This document shows positions 10,923 through 18,711 of a stretch of DNA of 64,000 nt, piece after piece. The DNA comes from Nonomuraea harbinensis (GTDB taxonomy: Bacteria > Actinomycetota > Actinomycetes > Streptosporangiales > Streptosporangiaceae), in NCBI RefSeq assembly GCF_019396385.1, contig NZ_JAHKRN010000006.1, positions 124,001 to 188,000 of the forward strand, in the 5' to 3' direction. Numbering within the stretch: position 1 is the first letter of the stretch; each line of letters starts with the position of its first letter. Below the pieces are notes generated by a model. The model saw only the letters and a program-made list of their open reading frames with translations, searched no databases and was not told the origin of the DNA. The position numbers and the translations under genes are program-made.

Positions 10923-12053
10923 GTGACCACGACTCTGGACGAAACGCTGACGCTGCTCCTGGTGGAGGACGACGCGGGAGACGCGTTCCTCGTGGAGGAG
11001 TTGCTGATGCAGGCCGAGGCGCCGCCCAGGATCACCTGGGTGCGGAGCCTGGAGGAGACGAAGGCCCAGCTCGGCCCGCAGATCCAGTGCGTGCTCGTCG
11101 ACCTCTCGCTGCCCGACGCGACCGGCCTGGAGGCGCTGGAGCACGTGCTGGACCTGGCGCCGCACGCCGCGGTGCTGGTGCTGACGGGGTTACGCGACGT
11201 TCACGTCGGGGTCGCGGCGGTGCAGGCGGGCGCCCAGGACTACCTGGTGAAGCAGGACGTCGACGCCCGGCTGCTGGCCAGGGCCATCCGCTACGCCATG
11301 GAGCGCAAGCGCGCCGACCTGGCCCAGCGCCGGCTGGTGGAGGCGGAGCTGACCGCCAAGGAGAACGCCCGCCTGGAGAACGGCCTGCTGCCCGTGCCGC
11401 TGCTGCGCACCCGCGAGCTGCGCCACGCCACCCGCTACCTGCCCGGCTCGCAGGGGCAGCGGCTGGCCGGCGACTTCCTGGACACGGTGCAGACGCCCGA
11501 CGGCTCGGTCCACGTGATCGTCGGCGATGTGTGCGGCCACGGGCCCGACGAGGCCGCGCTCGGGGTGGCGCTGCGCATCGCCTGGCGCACCCTCGTCCTC
11601 GCCGGGCAGACCGGCGACCTGCTGCTGCGCACGCTCGACACGCTGCTGCGGGCCGAGCGCAGGGCCCCGGAGATCTTCACCACGCTCTGCATGGCCACGA
11701 TCGCGCCCGACCTGGCGAGCGCCCGGATGCGGGTGGCCGGCCACCCGCCCCCGGTGCTGGTGCGCGACGGGGTGGTCGAGGTCGTCGAGGGCGCGCCGTC
11801 CGGCCCGCCGCTCGGCATCTTCCCGGACGCCCAGTGGGCGGTGCTCGACGTGCCGCTGGGCGAGCGCTGGTCGATGATGCTCTACACCGACGGGCTGATC
11901 GAGGCCGCCGTCGGCGGCGAGTTGCTCGGCGTGGAGGGGCTCGTCGAGCTGGTACGGCTGCACGGCGCGATCGACATCGACCGGCTCATCGGCGAGGTCG
12001 GGACTCTCAAGGACGATCTGGCGGCCGTGATCGTCAGCAGGGGCGAGACATGA
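10923..12053 (+). CDS. response regulator fused to PP2C (SpoIIE/RsbU-type) phosphatase
   Basis: A 376-residue two-domain signalling protein. Residues 1-125 are a receiver domain: acidic pocket VEDD at 14-17, phospho-acceptor Asp60 in LVDLSLPD, and Lys110 in DYLVK. Residues about 160-376 are a PP2C/SpoIIE phosphatase: GDFLD, GDVCGHGPDEAALG, the GHPPP loop, LYTDGLIEA and the metal-binding DDLAAVIV. Such proteins dephosphorylate anti-sigma-factor antagonists. The gene is followed, with an ATGA overlap, by a histidine kinase that probably phosphorylates Asp60. GTG 10923 has GGAAGG 6 nt upstream. Confidence 0.9.
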   Translation: MTTTLDETLTLLLVEDDAGDAFLVEELLMQAEAPPRITWVRSLEETKAQLGPQIQCVLVDLSLPDATGLEALEHVLDLAPHAAVLVLTGLRDVHVGVAAVQAGAQDYLVKQDVDARLLARAIRYAMERKRADLAQRRLVEAELTAKENARLENGLLPVPLLRTRELRHATRYLPGSQGQRLAGDFLDTVQTPDGSVHVIVGDVCGHGPDEAALGVALRIAWRTLVLAGQTGDLLLRTLDTLLRAERRAPEIFTTLCMATIAPDLASARMRVAGHPPPVLVRDGVVEVVEGAPSGPPLGIFPDAQWAVLDVPLGERWSMMLYTDGLIEAAVGGELLGVEGLVELVRLHGAIDIDRLIGEVGTLKDDLAAVIVSRGET

Positions 12054-13204
12054 GCATCAATCCGCTTCCCCCCGCCAAGCCGCCGACCGGCGTCGGCAGG
12101 GTGCCGATAGCGCGCTGGTTCGTCTTCGCCGGGGCGGCCACCGCGGTGGCGTTCCTGGCCGGCGTGGCGCTCATCATGCTGATGATCGCCCAGGCGCGCG
12201 AGCTGGCTCCTGAGCCTGAGGTGGCCGCGCAGATCGACCGGCTCAACGTCGCGCTCGTGGTGCTGTTCGTGGTGATCCTGGTCGCCGGCGTGGCGCTGGC
12301 GTTCATCGTGCGCTTCACCGTGCTCGACCCCATCGCCCGGCTGACCGAGCAGGTGCGCACGGTCGCGGGCGGCGACTTCGACCACCGGCTCGGCGTCGAG
12401 CGGCCCGCGGAGCTGGCCGAGCTGTCGAGCCACATCGACTCCATGCGCAGGCGCATCCTGGCGGCCTGGCGCACCGCCTCCGACCAGGCCGACGAGCTGC
12501 GCCGCTCCAACGGCGAGCTGGAGCAGTTCGCGTACGTGGCCAGCCACGACCTCCAGGAGCCGCTGCGCAAGGTGGCGAGCTTCACCCAGATGCTGGAGCA
12601 GCGGTACGAGAACGAGCTGGACGATCGGGCCAGGCAGTACATCCACTACGCGGTGGACGGCGCCAAGCGCATGCAGCTGCTCATCAACGACCTGCTCGAC
12701 TTCTCCCGCGTGGGCCGGGTGGGCGGCGAGAAGGCGCCCATGGACAGCGGCGTGGCGGTGCGGTCGGCGCTGGACAACCTGTCGGCGGCCATCGAGGACG
12801 CCGGGGCCACGGTCACCACGGGCGAGCTGCCCCGGGTGACGGGCAGCCCCAGCCAGCTCACCCAGCTGTTCCAGAACCTCATCGAGAACGCGGTCAAGTT
12901 CCGCGGCGACGAGCCGCCGCGGGTCCGGATCGAGGCGGTCGAGAGAGACGGCATGTGGGAGTTCAGCTGCTCCGACAACGGCATCGGCGTCGATCCCAAG
13001 TACGCCGACCGCATTTTCCTGATCTTCCAGCGGCTGCATCCGCGCGACGTCTACGCCGGCACCGGCATCGGCCTGGCGCTCTGCCGCAAGATCGTCGACT
13101 ATCACGGCGGCCGGCTCTGGCTCGACGGCGACTCGGGCGAGACCGGCGGCCGCGGCACCACGTTCCGCTGGACGCTGCCCGCCGCCGGTGACGACGATGC
13201 CTGA
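12050..13204 (+). CDS. sensor histidine kinase (HAMP, phytochrome-like HisKA)
   Basis: A 384-residue membrane kinase. Two TM helices (about 22-47 and 66-88) flank a very short extracytoplasmic loop, so the stimulus is probably membrane or cytoplasmic. HAMP follows ([21 protein letters not shown]), then HisKA with the H-box [15 protein letters not shown] (His166) and HATPase_c boxes [26 protein letters not shown] and [13 protein letters not shown]. The H-box type is the one normally coupled to Rcp1-like single-domain regulators. Its start overlaps the PP2C gene (ATGA) and its stop overlaps the remnant of just such a regulator. Confidence 0.92.
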   Translation: MSINPLPPAKPPTGVGRVPIARWFVFAGAATAVAFLAGVALIMLMIAQARELAPEPEVAAQIDRLNVALVVLFVVILVAGVALAFIVRFTVLDPIARLTEQVRTVAGGDFDHRLGVERPAELAELSSHIDSMRRRILAAWRTASDQADELRRSNGELEQFAYVASHDLQEPLRKVASFTQMLEQRYENELDDRARQYIHYAVDGAKRMQLLINDLLDFSRVGRVGGEKAPMDSGVAVRSALDNLSAAIEDAGATVTTGELPRVTGSPSQLTQLFQNLIENAVKFRGDEPPRVRIEAVERDGMWEFSCSDNGIGVDPKYADRIFLIFQRLHPRDVYAGTGIGLALCRKIVDYHGGRLWLDGDSGETGGRGTTFRWTLPAAGDDDA

Positions 13205-13367
13205 CTGGCGGCCTGTCGAGGAGGACGTCGTCCGGAGTTACCGGCTGCACGCCAATGCATACGTGGCTAAACCCGTAGATTTTGGGCAATTCATAAGGGT
13301 TGTCCGTCAAATCGATAACTTTTTTGTGACTGTGGTGAAGTTGCCTTACCAGGGACAGCGCCCCTGA
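13197..13367 (+). pseudogene. Rcp1-type response regulator remnant with internal deletion
   Basis: A 56-codon frame starting with an ATG that overlaps the kinase stop. After only eight residues (MPDWRPVE) it jumps to the C-terminal third of a single-domain receiver: [14 protein letters not shown], then [11 protein letters not shown] and [16 protein letters not shown], all typical of Rcp1-like regulators of about 145 residues. The acidic pocket and phospho-acceptor Asp are gone, roughly 85-90 residues missing in frame, while the conserved Lys of the KP motif stays. Codon use in the remnant is much more AT-rich (GCA, AAA, GTA, TTT, ATA codons) than in neighbours, which suggests relaxed selection. 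It could instead be a functional micro-protein. The genuine partner of the upstream kinase is therefore not encoded here. Confidence 0.75.
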
Positions 13368-13375
13368 CGGGATAC

Positions 13376-13390
13376 GTGACAGGAATCACA
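13376..13390. promoter_or_regulatory. Crp-like site 1 upstream of second sdh operon
   Basis: GTGA-CAGGAA-TCAC followed by A: the perfect-arm GTGA-N6-TCAC palindrome recognised by Crp/GlxR-type regulators (consensus TGTGA-N6-TCACA). It lies about 170 bp before the membrane-anchor start. Confidence 0.6.
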
Positions 13391-13409
13391 GCGTGAGCAG
13401 GAGAAAGTG

Positions 13410-13425
13410 AGTGACCGTCCTCACA
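13410..13425. promoter_or_regulatory. Crp-like site 2 upstream of second sdh operon
   Basis: A-GTGA-CCGTCC-TCAC-A, a second GTGA-N6-TCAC palindrome exactly 35 bp downstream of the first. The paired sites suggest cooperative binding of a Crp-type regulator controlling succinate dehydrogenase. Only the regulator's identity is inferred. Confidence 0.65.
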
Positions 13426-13558
13426 AATCGCGATGCGCTCGTCGTAACGTATGCCACACCAACTGCGCGCCCGCGCGGCATAGTCACCGCCGAACGCGCC
13501 TAGAAGAACGACCCGGACCCCAGGCGTGCGGGGTCCGCGGGAGGTGGAGAGGTCCGCG

Positions 13559-14347
13559 ATGACCCAGACGACGCCCGATGCCCCAGCGAGAAAGCAGCGT
13601 GCCCAGGTCAAGGTGCGCACGCTGCGCACCGACCGGTGGTGGCTCACCCCGCTGCTGGTATTCCTCGGGCTCAGCTCATTTCTGATCTACGGTGTGTGGG
13701 CGATCCTCGACACGAGCAACTTCGCCGAACCCTACATCGCCCCCTTCGCCGCACCCTGTCTGACCACGCAGGAGGTCTGTGACGGCGCGCGGCTGTTCGG
13801 GTGGGCGCCCGTCGGCGACTGGTACGCGCTCCCGCCGGGGCTGCTGATCCTCGGCCTGCCGGGCGGGTTCCGGCTGACGTGCTACTACTACCGCAAGTCC
13901 TACTACCGCTCGTTCTGGCTGTCGCCCGCCGCGTGCGCGGTGCAGGAGCCGCACGGGAAGTACACCGGTGAGACCCGCTTCCCGCTGATCATGCAGAACA
14001 TCCACCGCTACTTCTTCTACTTCGCGCTCCTGATCGGCGCCATCCTCACCTACGACGCCGTGCTGGCCGTCGTGCACAAGCCGATCGGCCTCGGCAGCTG
14101 GATCCTGATGCTCAACGCCGTGCTCATCCTCGGCTACACGCTCGGCTGCCACTCCTGCCGTCACATCACCGCGGGCCGGCTCAACCACTTCTCCCGTCAC
14201 CCGCTCCGCTACCGGGCCTGGACCTTCGTCTCCAAGCTCAACGCCAAGCACCAGCAGTGGGCGTGGGCCTCGATGTTCTCCGTCATGGGCGCCGACCTCT
14301 ACGTCCGCCTGGTGGCCAAGGGCATCATCGCCTTCCCGTTCGCGTAA
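13559..14347 (+). CDS. membrane anchor subunit of second succinate dehydrogenase (Rv0249c-like)
   Basis: A 262-residue polytopic protein with five hydrophobic segments, histidines in or near the helices (NIHRYFFYF, GCHSCRHI) and a Tyr/Arg-rich loop (CYYYRKSYYRSFW). Size, topology and position directly before an Rv0248c-like flavoprotein match the unusual anchor of mycobacterial Sdh1. It would carry heme and quinone sites, but it is not a recognisable SdhC/SdhD homologue by simple motifs. ATG 13559 is preferred over an earlier in-frame ATG because GGAGAGG lies just upstream. First gene of a three-gene operon. Confidence 0.85.
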   Translation: MTQTTPDAPARKQRAQVKVRTLRTDRWWLTPLLVFLGLSSFLIYGVWAILDTSNFAEPYIAPFAAPCLTTQEVCDGARLFGWAPVGDWYALPPGLLILGLPGGFRLTCYYYRKSYYRSFWLSPAACAVQEPHGKYTGETRFPLIMQNIHRYFFYFALLIGAILTYDAVLAVVHKPIGLGSWILMLNAVLILGYTLGCHSCRHITAGRLNHFSRHPLRYRAWTFVSKLNAKHQQWAWASMFSVMGADLYVRLVAKGIIAFPFA

Positions 14348-14359
14348 GGATCAGTTCAA

Positions 14360-16261
14360 GTGGATAACTCGATCAACATCGAGCGTCACGAGTACGACGT
14401 GGTCGTCATCGGCGCGGGAGGCGCCGGGCTGCGTGCCGCCATCGAGGCCCGCCAGCAGGGCAAGCGCACGGCGATCGTGTGCAAGTCGCTGTTCGGCAAG
14501 GCCCACACCGTCATGGCCGAGGGCGGGGCCGCCGCCGCGATGGGGAACGTCAACTCCGACGACAACTGGATGGTGCACTTCCGCGACACCATGCGGGGCG
14601 GCAAGTTCCTCAACAACTGGCGGATGGCCGAGCTGCACGCGAAGGAGGCGCCGGACCGGGTCTGGGAGCTGGAGGCCTGGGGAGCGCTCTTCGACCGCAC
14701 CAAGGACGGCAAGATCAGCCAGCGCAACTTCGGCGGCCACGAGTATCCCCGCCTGGCGCACGTCGGCGACCGCACCGGCCTGGAGATGATCCGCACGCTC
14801 CAGCAGCGCGTCGTGGCCCTCCAGCAGGAGGACCACGAGCAGCACGGCGACTACGAGGCCTACATCAAGGTCTTCCAGGAATGTACGGTCACGCGCCTGC
14901 TCAAGGACGGCGACCGGATCTCCGGGGCGTTCGGCTACTGGCGCGAGACCGGCAGCTTCGTCCTCTTCGACGCGCCCGCCGTGGTGCTGGCCACCGGCGG
15001 CATCGGCAAGTCCTACGTGGTCACCTCGAACTCCTGGGAGTACACCGGTGACGGTCACGCCCTGGCCCTGCTGGCCGGCGCGAACCTCATCAACATGGAG
15101 TTCATCCAGTTCCACCCCACCGGGATGGTCTGGCCGCCCTCCGTGCGCGGCATCCTCGTCACCGAGTCGGTCCGCGGCGACGGCGGCGTGCTGCGCAACT
15201 CCGAGGGCGAGCGTTTCATGTTCAAGTACATCCCCGAGGTGTTCAAGGACAAGTACGCCACCACCGAGGAGGAGGGCGACCGCTGGTACACCGACCAGGC
15301 CAACAACCGCCGGCCTCCGGAGCTGCTCCCCCGTGACGAGGTGGCCAGGGCCATCAACGCCGAGGTGAAGGCGGGCCGCGGGTCACCGCAGGGCGGCGTC
15401 TACCTGGACGTGTCCACCCGCCTCCCGGCCGAGGAGATCAAGCGGCGGCTGCCGTCGATGCACCACCAGTTCAAGGAGCTGGCCGACGTCGACATCACCG
15501 CCGAGCCCATGCAGGTGGGCCCGACCTGCCACTACATCATGGGCGGCGTCGAGGTCGACGCCGACACCGGCGGCGCGTCCGTACCCGGGCTGTTCGCGGC
15601 CGGCGAGGTGTCCGGCGGCATGCACGGCTCCAACCGGCTCGGCGGCAACTCGCTGTCGGACCTGCTGGTGTTCGGCCGGCGCGCGGGCGCCGGCGCCGCG
15701 GCCTACGTGGACGCGCTGCCCGCCCGGCCCAAGGTGGCCCAGGAGCAGGTGGACGCGGCCCGCACCGAGGCGCTGGCGCCGCTCGAGCGCTCCAGCGGCG
15801 AGAACCCGTACGAAGTGCACCACGAGCTCCAGCGGACCATGAACGAGCTGGCCGGCATCATCCGCAAGGCCGAGGAGCTCACCGAGGCGCTGGAGGTCGT
15901 GGAGAAGCTCAAGGAGCGCGTGCAGCTCGTCGGCGCGGGCGGCTCGCGCATCTACAACCCCGGCTGGCACCTCGCGCTCGACCTGCGCAACATGGTCCTC
16001 GTGTCGGAGTGCGTGGCCAAGGCCGCGCTGATGCGCGAGGAGAGCCGCGGCGGCCACACCCGCGACGACCACCCGGGCATGCGGCCGGAGTGGCGGCGCA
16101 AGCTGCTGGTCTGCTCCACCGAGGACGGCGGGTCCATCACGGTCGAAGAACAGGAGCAGCCCGCGATGCGGGACGACCTGATCACTCTGTTCGACCGCGA
16201 CGAGCTGAGCAAGTACCTCACCGACGACGAGATGGACGAGTTCGACAGGATCGCGAAATGA
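14360..16261 (+). CDS. sdhA: succinate dehydrogenase flavoprotein subunit (second operon)
   Basis: A 633-residue flavoprotein. FAD-binding VVIGAGGAGLRAA at residues 15-27; covalent-FAD His49 in KAHTVMAEGG; catalytic-region FHPTGMVWPPSVRG; and HGSNRLGGNSLSDLLVFG near the C-terminal half. The sequence follows the M. tuberculosis Rv0248c pattern (SLFGKAHTVMAEGG, RISQRNFGG type motifs), distinct from the sdhA at 7146-9071. It probably acts as a second SQR with different quinone or redox preference. GTG start 12 nt after the anchor stop; its stop overlaps sdhB (ATGA). Confidence 0.93.
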   Translation: MDNSINIERHEYDVVVIGAGGAGLRAAIEARQQGKRTAIVCKSLFGKAHTVMAEGGAAAAMGNVNSDDNWMVHFRDTMRGGKFLNNWRMAELHAKEAPDRVWELEAWGALFDRTKDGKISQRNFGGHEYPRLAHVGDRTGLEMIRTLQQRVVALQQEDHEQHGDYEAYIKVFQECTVTRLLKDGDRISGAFGYWRETGSFVLFDAPAVVLATGGIGKSYVVTSNSWEYTGDGHALALLAGANLINMEFIQFHPTGMVWPPSVRGILVTESVRGDGGVLRNSEGERFMFKYIPEVFKDKYATTEEEGDRWYTDQANNRRPPELLPRDEVARAINAEVKAGRGSPQGGVYLDVSTRLPAEEIKRRLPSMHHQFKELADVDITAEPMQVGPTCHYIMGGVEVDADTGGASVPGLFAAGEVSGGMHGSNRLGGNSLSDLLVFGRRAGAGAAAYVDALPARPKVAQEQVDAARTEALAPLERSSGENPYEVHHELQRTMNELAGIIRKAEELTEALEVVEKLKERVQLVGAGGSRIYNPGWHLALDLRNMVLVSECVAKAALMREESRGGHTRDDHPGMRPEWRRKLLVCSTEDGGSITVEEQEQPAMRDDLITLFDRDELSKYLTDDEMDEFDRIAK

Positions 16262-17010
16262 GTTACAAGGCGAAGTTCAGGATCTGGCGCGGTGAGAGCG
16301 GCGAGGGCAAGCTCGAGGACTTCACCGTCGAGGTGAACGAAGGCGAGGTCGTCCTCGACATCATCCACCGGCTCCAGGCGACCCAGGCCCCCGACCTGGC
16401 CGTGCGCTGGAACTGCAAGGCCGGCAAGTGCGGCTCCTGCTCGGTGGAGATCAACGGCAAGCCGCGGCTGAGCTGCATGACCCGCATGTCGACCTTCGCC
16501 GAGGACGAGACGATCACGGTGACCCCGATGCGGACCTTCCCCGTCATCAAGGACCTCGTCACCGACGTCTCGTACAACTACCAGAAGGCCAGGGAGGTGC
16601 CGTCCTTCACGCCCCCGGAGGGCGTGCGGCCGGGCGAGTACCGGATGCAGCAGGTCGATGTCGAGCGGTCCCAGGAGTTCCGCAAGTGCATCGAGTGCTT
16701 CATGTGCAACAACGTCTGCCACGTGGTCCGCGACCACGAGGAGAACAAGCCGGCCTTCTCCGGGCCCCGGTTCCTGATGCGGATCGCCGAGCTCGACATG
16801 CACCCGTACGACGTCGCGGACCGCAAGGAGTCGGCCCAGGAGGACCACGGGCTCGGCTACTGCAACATCACCAAGTGCTGCACCGAGGTGTGCCCCGAGC
16901 ACATCAAGATCACGGACAACGCGCTGATCCCGATGAAGGAGCGCGTCGCGGACCGCAAGTACGACCCGCTGGTCTGGCTCGGCAGCAAGATCTTCAAACG
17001 CGCCAAGTAA
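16258..17010 (+). CDS. sdhB: succinate dehydrogenase iron-sulfur subunit (second operon)
   Basis: A 250-residue subunit with cluster ligands CKAGKCGSC plus a later Cys ([2Fe-2S]), CIECFMCNNVC ([4Fe-4S]) and CNITKCCTEVCP ([3Fe-4S], with one extra Cys next to the second ligand). The CP proline normally found after the [4Fe-4S] ligand run is replaced by CHVV, a feature of the Rv0247c branch. Start overlaps the flavoprotein stop by 4 bp. A 14-bp terminator hairpin follows within 10 nt. Confidence 0.93.
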   Translation: MSYKAKFRIWRGESGEGKLEDFTVEVNEGEVVLDIIHRLQATQAPDLAVRWNCKAGKCGSCSVEINGKPRLSCMTRMSTFAEDETITVTPMRTFPVIKDLVTDVSYNYQKAREVPSFTPPEGVRPGEYRMQQVDVERSQEFRKCIECFMCNNVCHVVRDHEENKPAFSGPRFLMRIAELDMHPYDVADRKESAQEDHGLGYCNITKCCTEVCPEHIKITDNALIPMKERVADRKYDPLVWLGSKIFKRAK

Positions 17011-17017
17011 CACCCTC

Positions 17018-17053
17018 GGAAACGCGGCGGGCCCTCGTTCCCGCCGCGTTTCC
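17018..17053 (+). terminator. strong hairpin terminator after second sdh operon
   Basis: Perfect 14-bp stem: GGAAACGCGGCGGG at 17018-17031 with its complement at 17040-17053, loop CCCTCGTT. It lies 8 nt after the sdhB stop. Confidence 0.85.
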
Positions 17054-17080
17054 CATCCCCAGCACCGTCCTACCGGCAGT

Positions 17081-17253
17081 TGCCCGGAACACGCCGTACC
17101 CGCTGGGAACAGGCGCTCCGCCGGGAACGAGCCGCGCTCACCACGAACAACCCCTGCGCCGGAAACACGGCCTGTTCACGGCGAACGAGCCCCCACCGAG
17201 AACACTCCTCGCTGGCGAGAACGGACACGCTCGGCCCGGAACGCGCAGTGCTC
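17081..17253. repeat. degenerate 18-20 bp intergenic tandem repeat with GGAAC core
   Basis: The noncoding gap between the sdh terminator and the convergent surface-protein gene is filled by about nine degenerate units, each with a GAAC core (mostly GGAAC or CGAAC; the fifth is GGAAAC). The final C of each core falls at 17090, 17110, 17128, 17148, 17166, 17186, 17203, 17222 and 17242, a spacing of 17-20 bp. A typical unit is CGCCGGGAACGAGCC. The period is not a multiple of three, so it is not a decayed coding repeat. Function unknown. Confidence 0.7.
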
Positions 17254-17267
17254 GCCGCAGGCGGGTG

Positions 17268-18638
17268 TCAGCGGGGGTGGCGTCCGCGCTCGTCCGGACC
17301 GTGATCGTCGTCGGGGAAGCGCTGCACGATCGTACGGTCGAGGTCGGACGGCGGGTTGCCTGTCGTCCGCGGGCCGAACCAGGGCTCGGAGTCGCCGGAC
17401 TCGGCAGCCGAGGCCGGGCCCAGAGGCCGATCCGGGGTGTCCTCGTACGGGGCCGCGCCGCCCGGCGGGATGTCGGAGGACGGCGGCTCCGGCGCGATCA
17501 GCGGCTCGAACGGCGCCCGGAGCTGCTCCCTCTCCGCCTCACCCGGCTGGTGACCATACGATTCCCTGGTCGCCTCACCCGGCTGGTGCCCCGACGAGTC
17601 CCTGCCCGCCTCACCCGGCTGCCGACCGTACGCGTCCTCGCCCGGCTGGTGACCCGACGACGGCGGCTCGCCCGGCTGGTGACTGTACGAGCCGTACTGG
17701 TCGGGAGCCAGGACGACCGGACCCTGCTCGGGCATGGGGGCGGGCGCGGTGTGGGGGGCGTTCGGGTCGTGGTAGACCGCGCCGTACTGGACCTGCCCGC
17801 TCGGGAACGTCTGGACGGGCACGAAGCTGATGATCGGCGCGTACGCGGTGCCGCCAGGGTAGCCGGGGGCCGCGACGCCCGCGGTGGCGTAGCCGGGCCC
17901 CGCCGGGTAGCCCTCGGCCTGGTGCGGGTACGGGCCGGGCTGCTGAGGATAGGCCCCGGGGTAGGCCCCGGCCTGCGGACCGGCCTTGCGCACGGCCGCG
18001 GCGTGAGCCATCCGGCGCAGCCGCCCCTCGAAGATCAGCACCGCGAACAACGCCAGCAGCACCATGATCAGCGCCGGGATGCTGAGCCGCTGGGTGAGAC
18101 TGCGCTGGTCGTACTCCGGCGCCGCGTTGCGCACCTCCAACTGCACCGTGTCGGTCTCGACAGAGGCGGCGTCGGTGGAGAGCGCGGGTGTCGGGGTGTC
18201 GGTGCCGGCCACGGTGGGCATCTGCACCGACTCTTCGGCCGACGACGTGACGGGGTCCGGCACCTCCTGCGGCGTCTCCTCCGGCAGTTGCTGCGGCGGC
18301 GGGGCCGCCGACTGCGTGACCGGCGCAGGGTCGGGGGCCTTGGTCGTCTTGGTCTTCGTCGGCTCGGGAGCCTTGGTCGTCTTGGTGGGCTTCGCGGTGA
18401 CCGTCTTGGTGATCGTGGTCTCGGGCTGCTCCGGCTCCGGGGTCGGGGTCGGGAGCGTGGTGGTGATCGTCACGGTGGTCTGCGGCGGGCACTCCTGCCC
18501 GACGTCACACGGCTCCACCGGGTCCAGCGCCGTAGCCGAAGCCGTCGCGCCCGCACCGACGAACGGGATGACCCCGATGCCGGTTAACCCGATAGCGAGC
18601 ACCATGGCGGAGACGGCCGTCGCTCGTTTGCGTGCCAC
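17268..18638 (-). CDS. single-pass surface protein with Thr/Pro-rich ectodomain and QPGE-repeat tail
   Basis: A 456-residue protein of no recognised family. N-terminal signal peptide (residues 1-37), then a Thr/Pro/Lys-rich stretch of about 150 residues typical of wall-spanning or O-glycosylated stalks (TITTTLPTPTPEPEQPET). One TM helix follows near residues 187-205 (IPALIMVLLALFAVLIF), then a positively charged stop-transfer GRLRRM. The C-terminal cytoplasmic part is Pro/Gly/Tyr/Gln-rich with five (H/R)QPGE repeats spaced 9-13 residues. GTG 18638 has GGAGGG 5 nt upstream. It is the last gene of the minus-strand array behind the T4SS-like locus, so an accessory surface role is plausible; function is otherwise unknown. 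Confidence 0.7.
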   Translation of the reverse strand: MARKRATAVSAMVLAIGLTGIGVIPFVGAGATASATALDPVEPCDVGQECPPQTTVTITTTLPTPTPEPEQPETTITKTVTAKPTKTTKAPEPTKTKTTKAPDPAPVTQSAAPPPQQLPEETPQEVPDPVTSSAEESVQMPTVAGTDTPTPALSTDAASVETDTVQLEVRNAAPEYDQRSLTQRLSIPALIMVLLALFAVLIFEGRLRRMAHAAAVRKAGPQAGAYPGAYPQQPGPYPHQAEGYPAGPGYATAGVAAPGYPGGTAYAPIISFVPVQTFPSGQVQYGAVYHDPNAPHTAPAPMPEQGPVVLAPDQYGSYSHQPGEPPSSGHQPGEDAYGRQPGEAGRDSSGHQPGEATRESYGHQPGEAEREQLRAPFEPLIAPEPPSSDIPPGGAAPYEDTPDRPLGPASAAESGDSEPWFGPRTTGNPPSDLDRTIVQRFPDDDHGPDERGRHPR

Positions 18639-18711
18639 CTGTGCCCTCCGCGATTGGCGAATCCACGGTCAAGGGAATACTAGTCGGGTCAAAGGAACAG
18701 TAAAGACGGAT

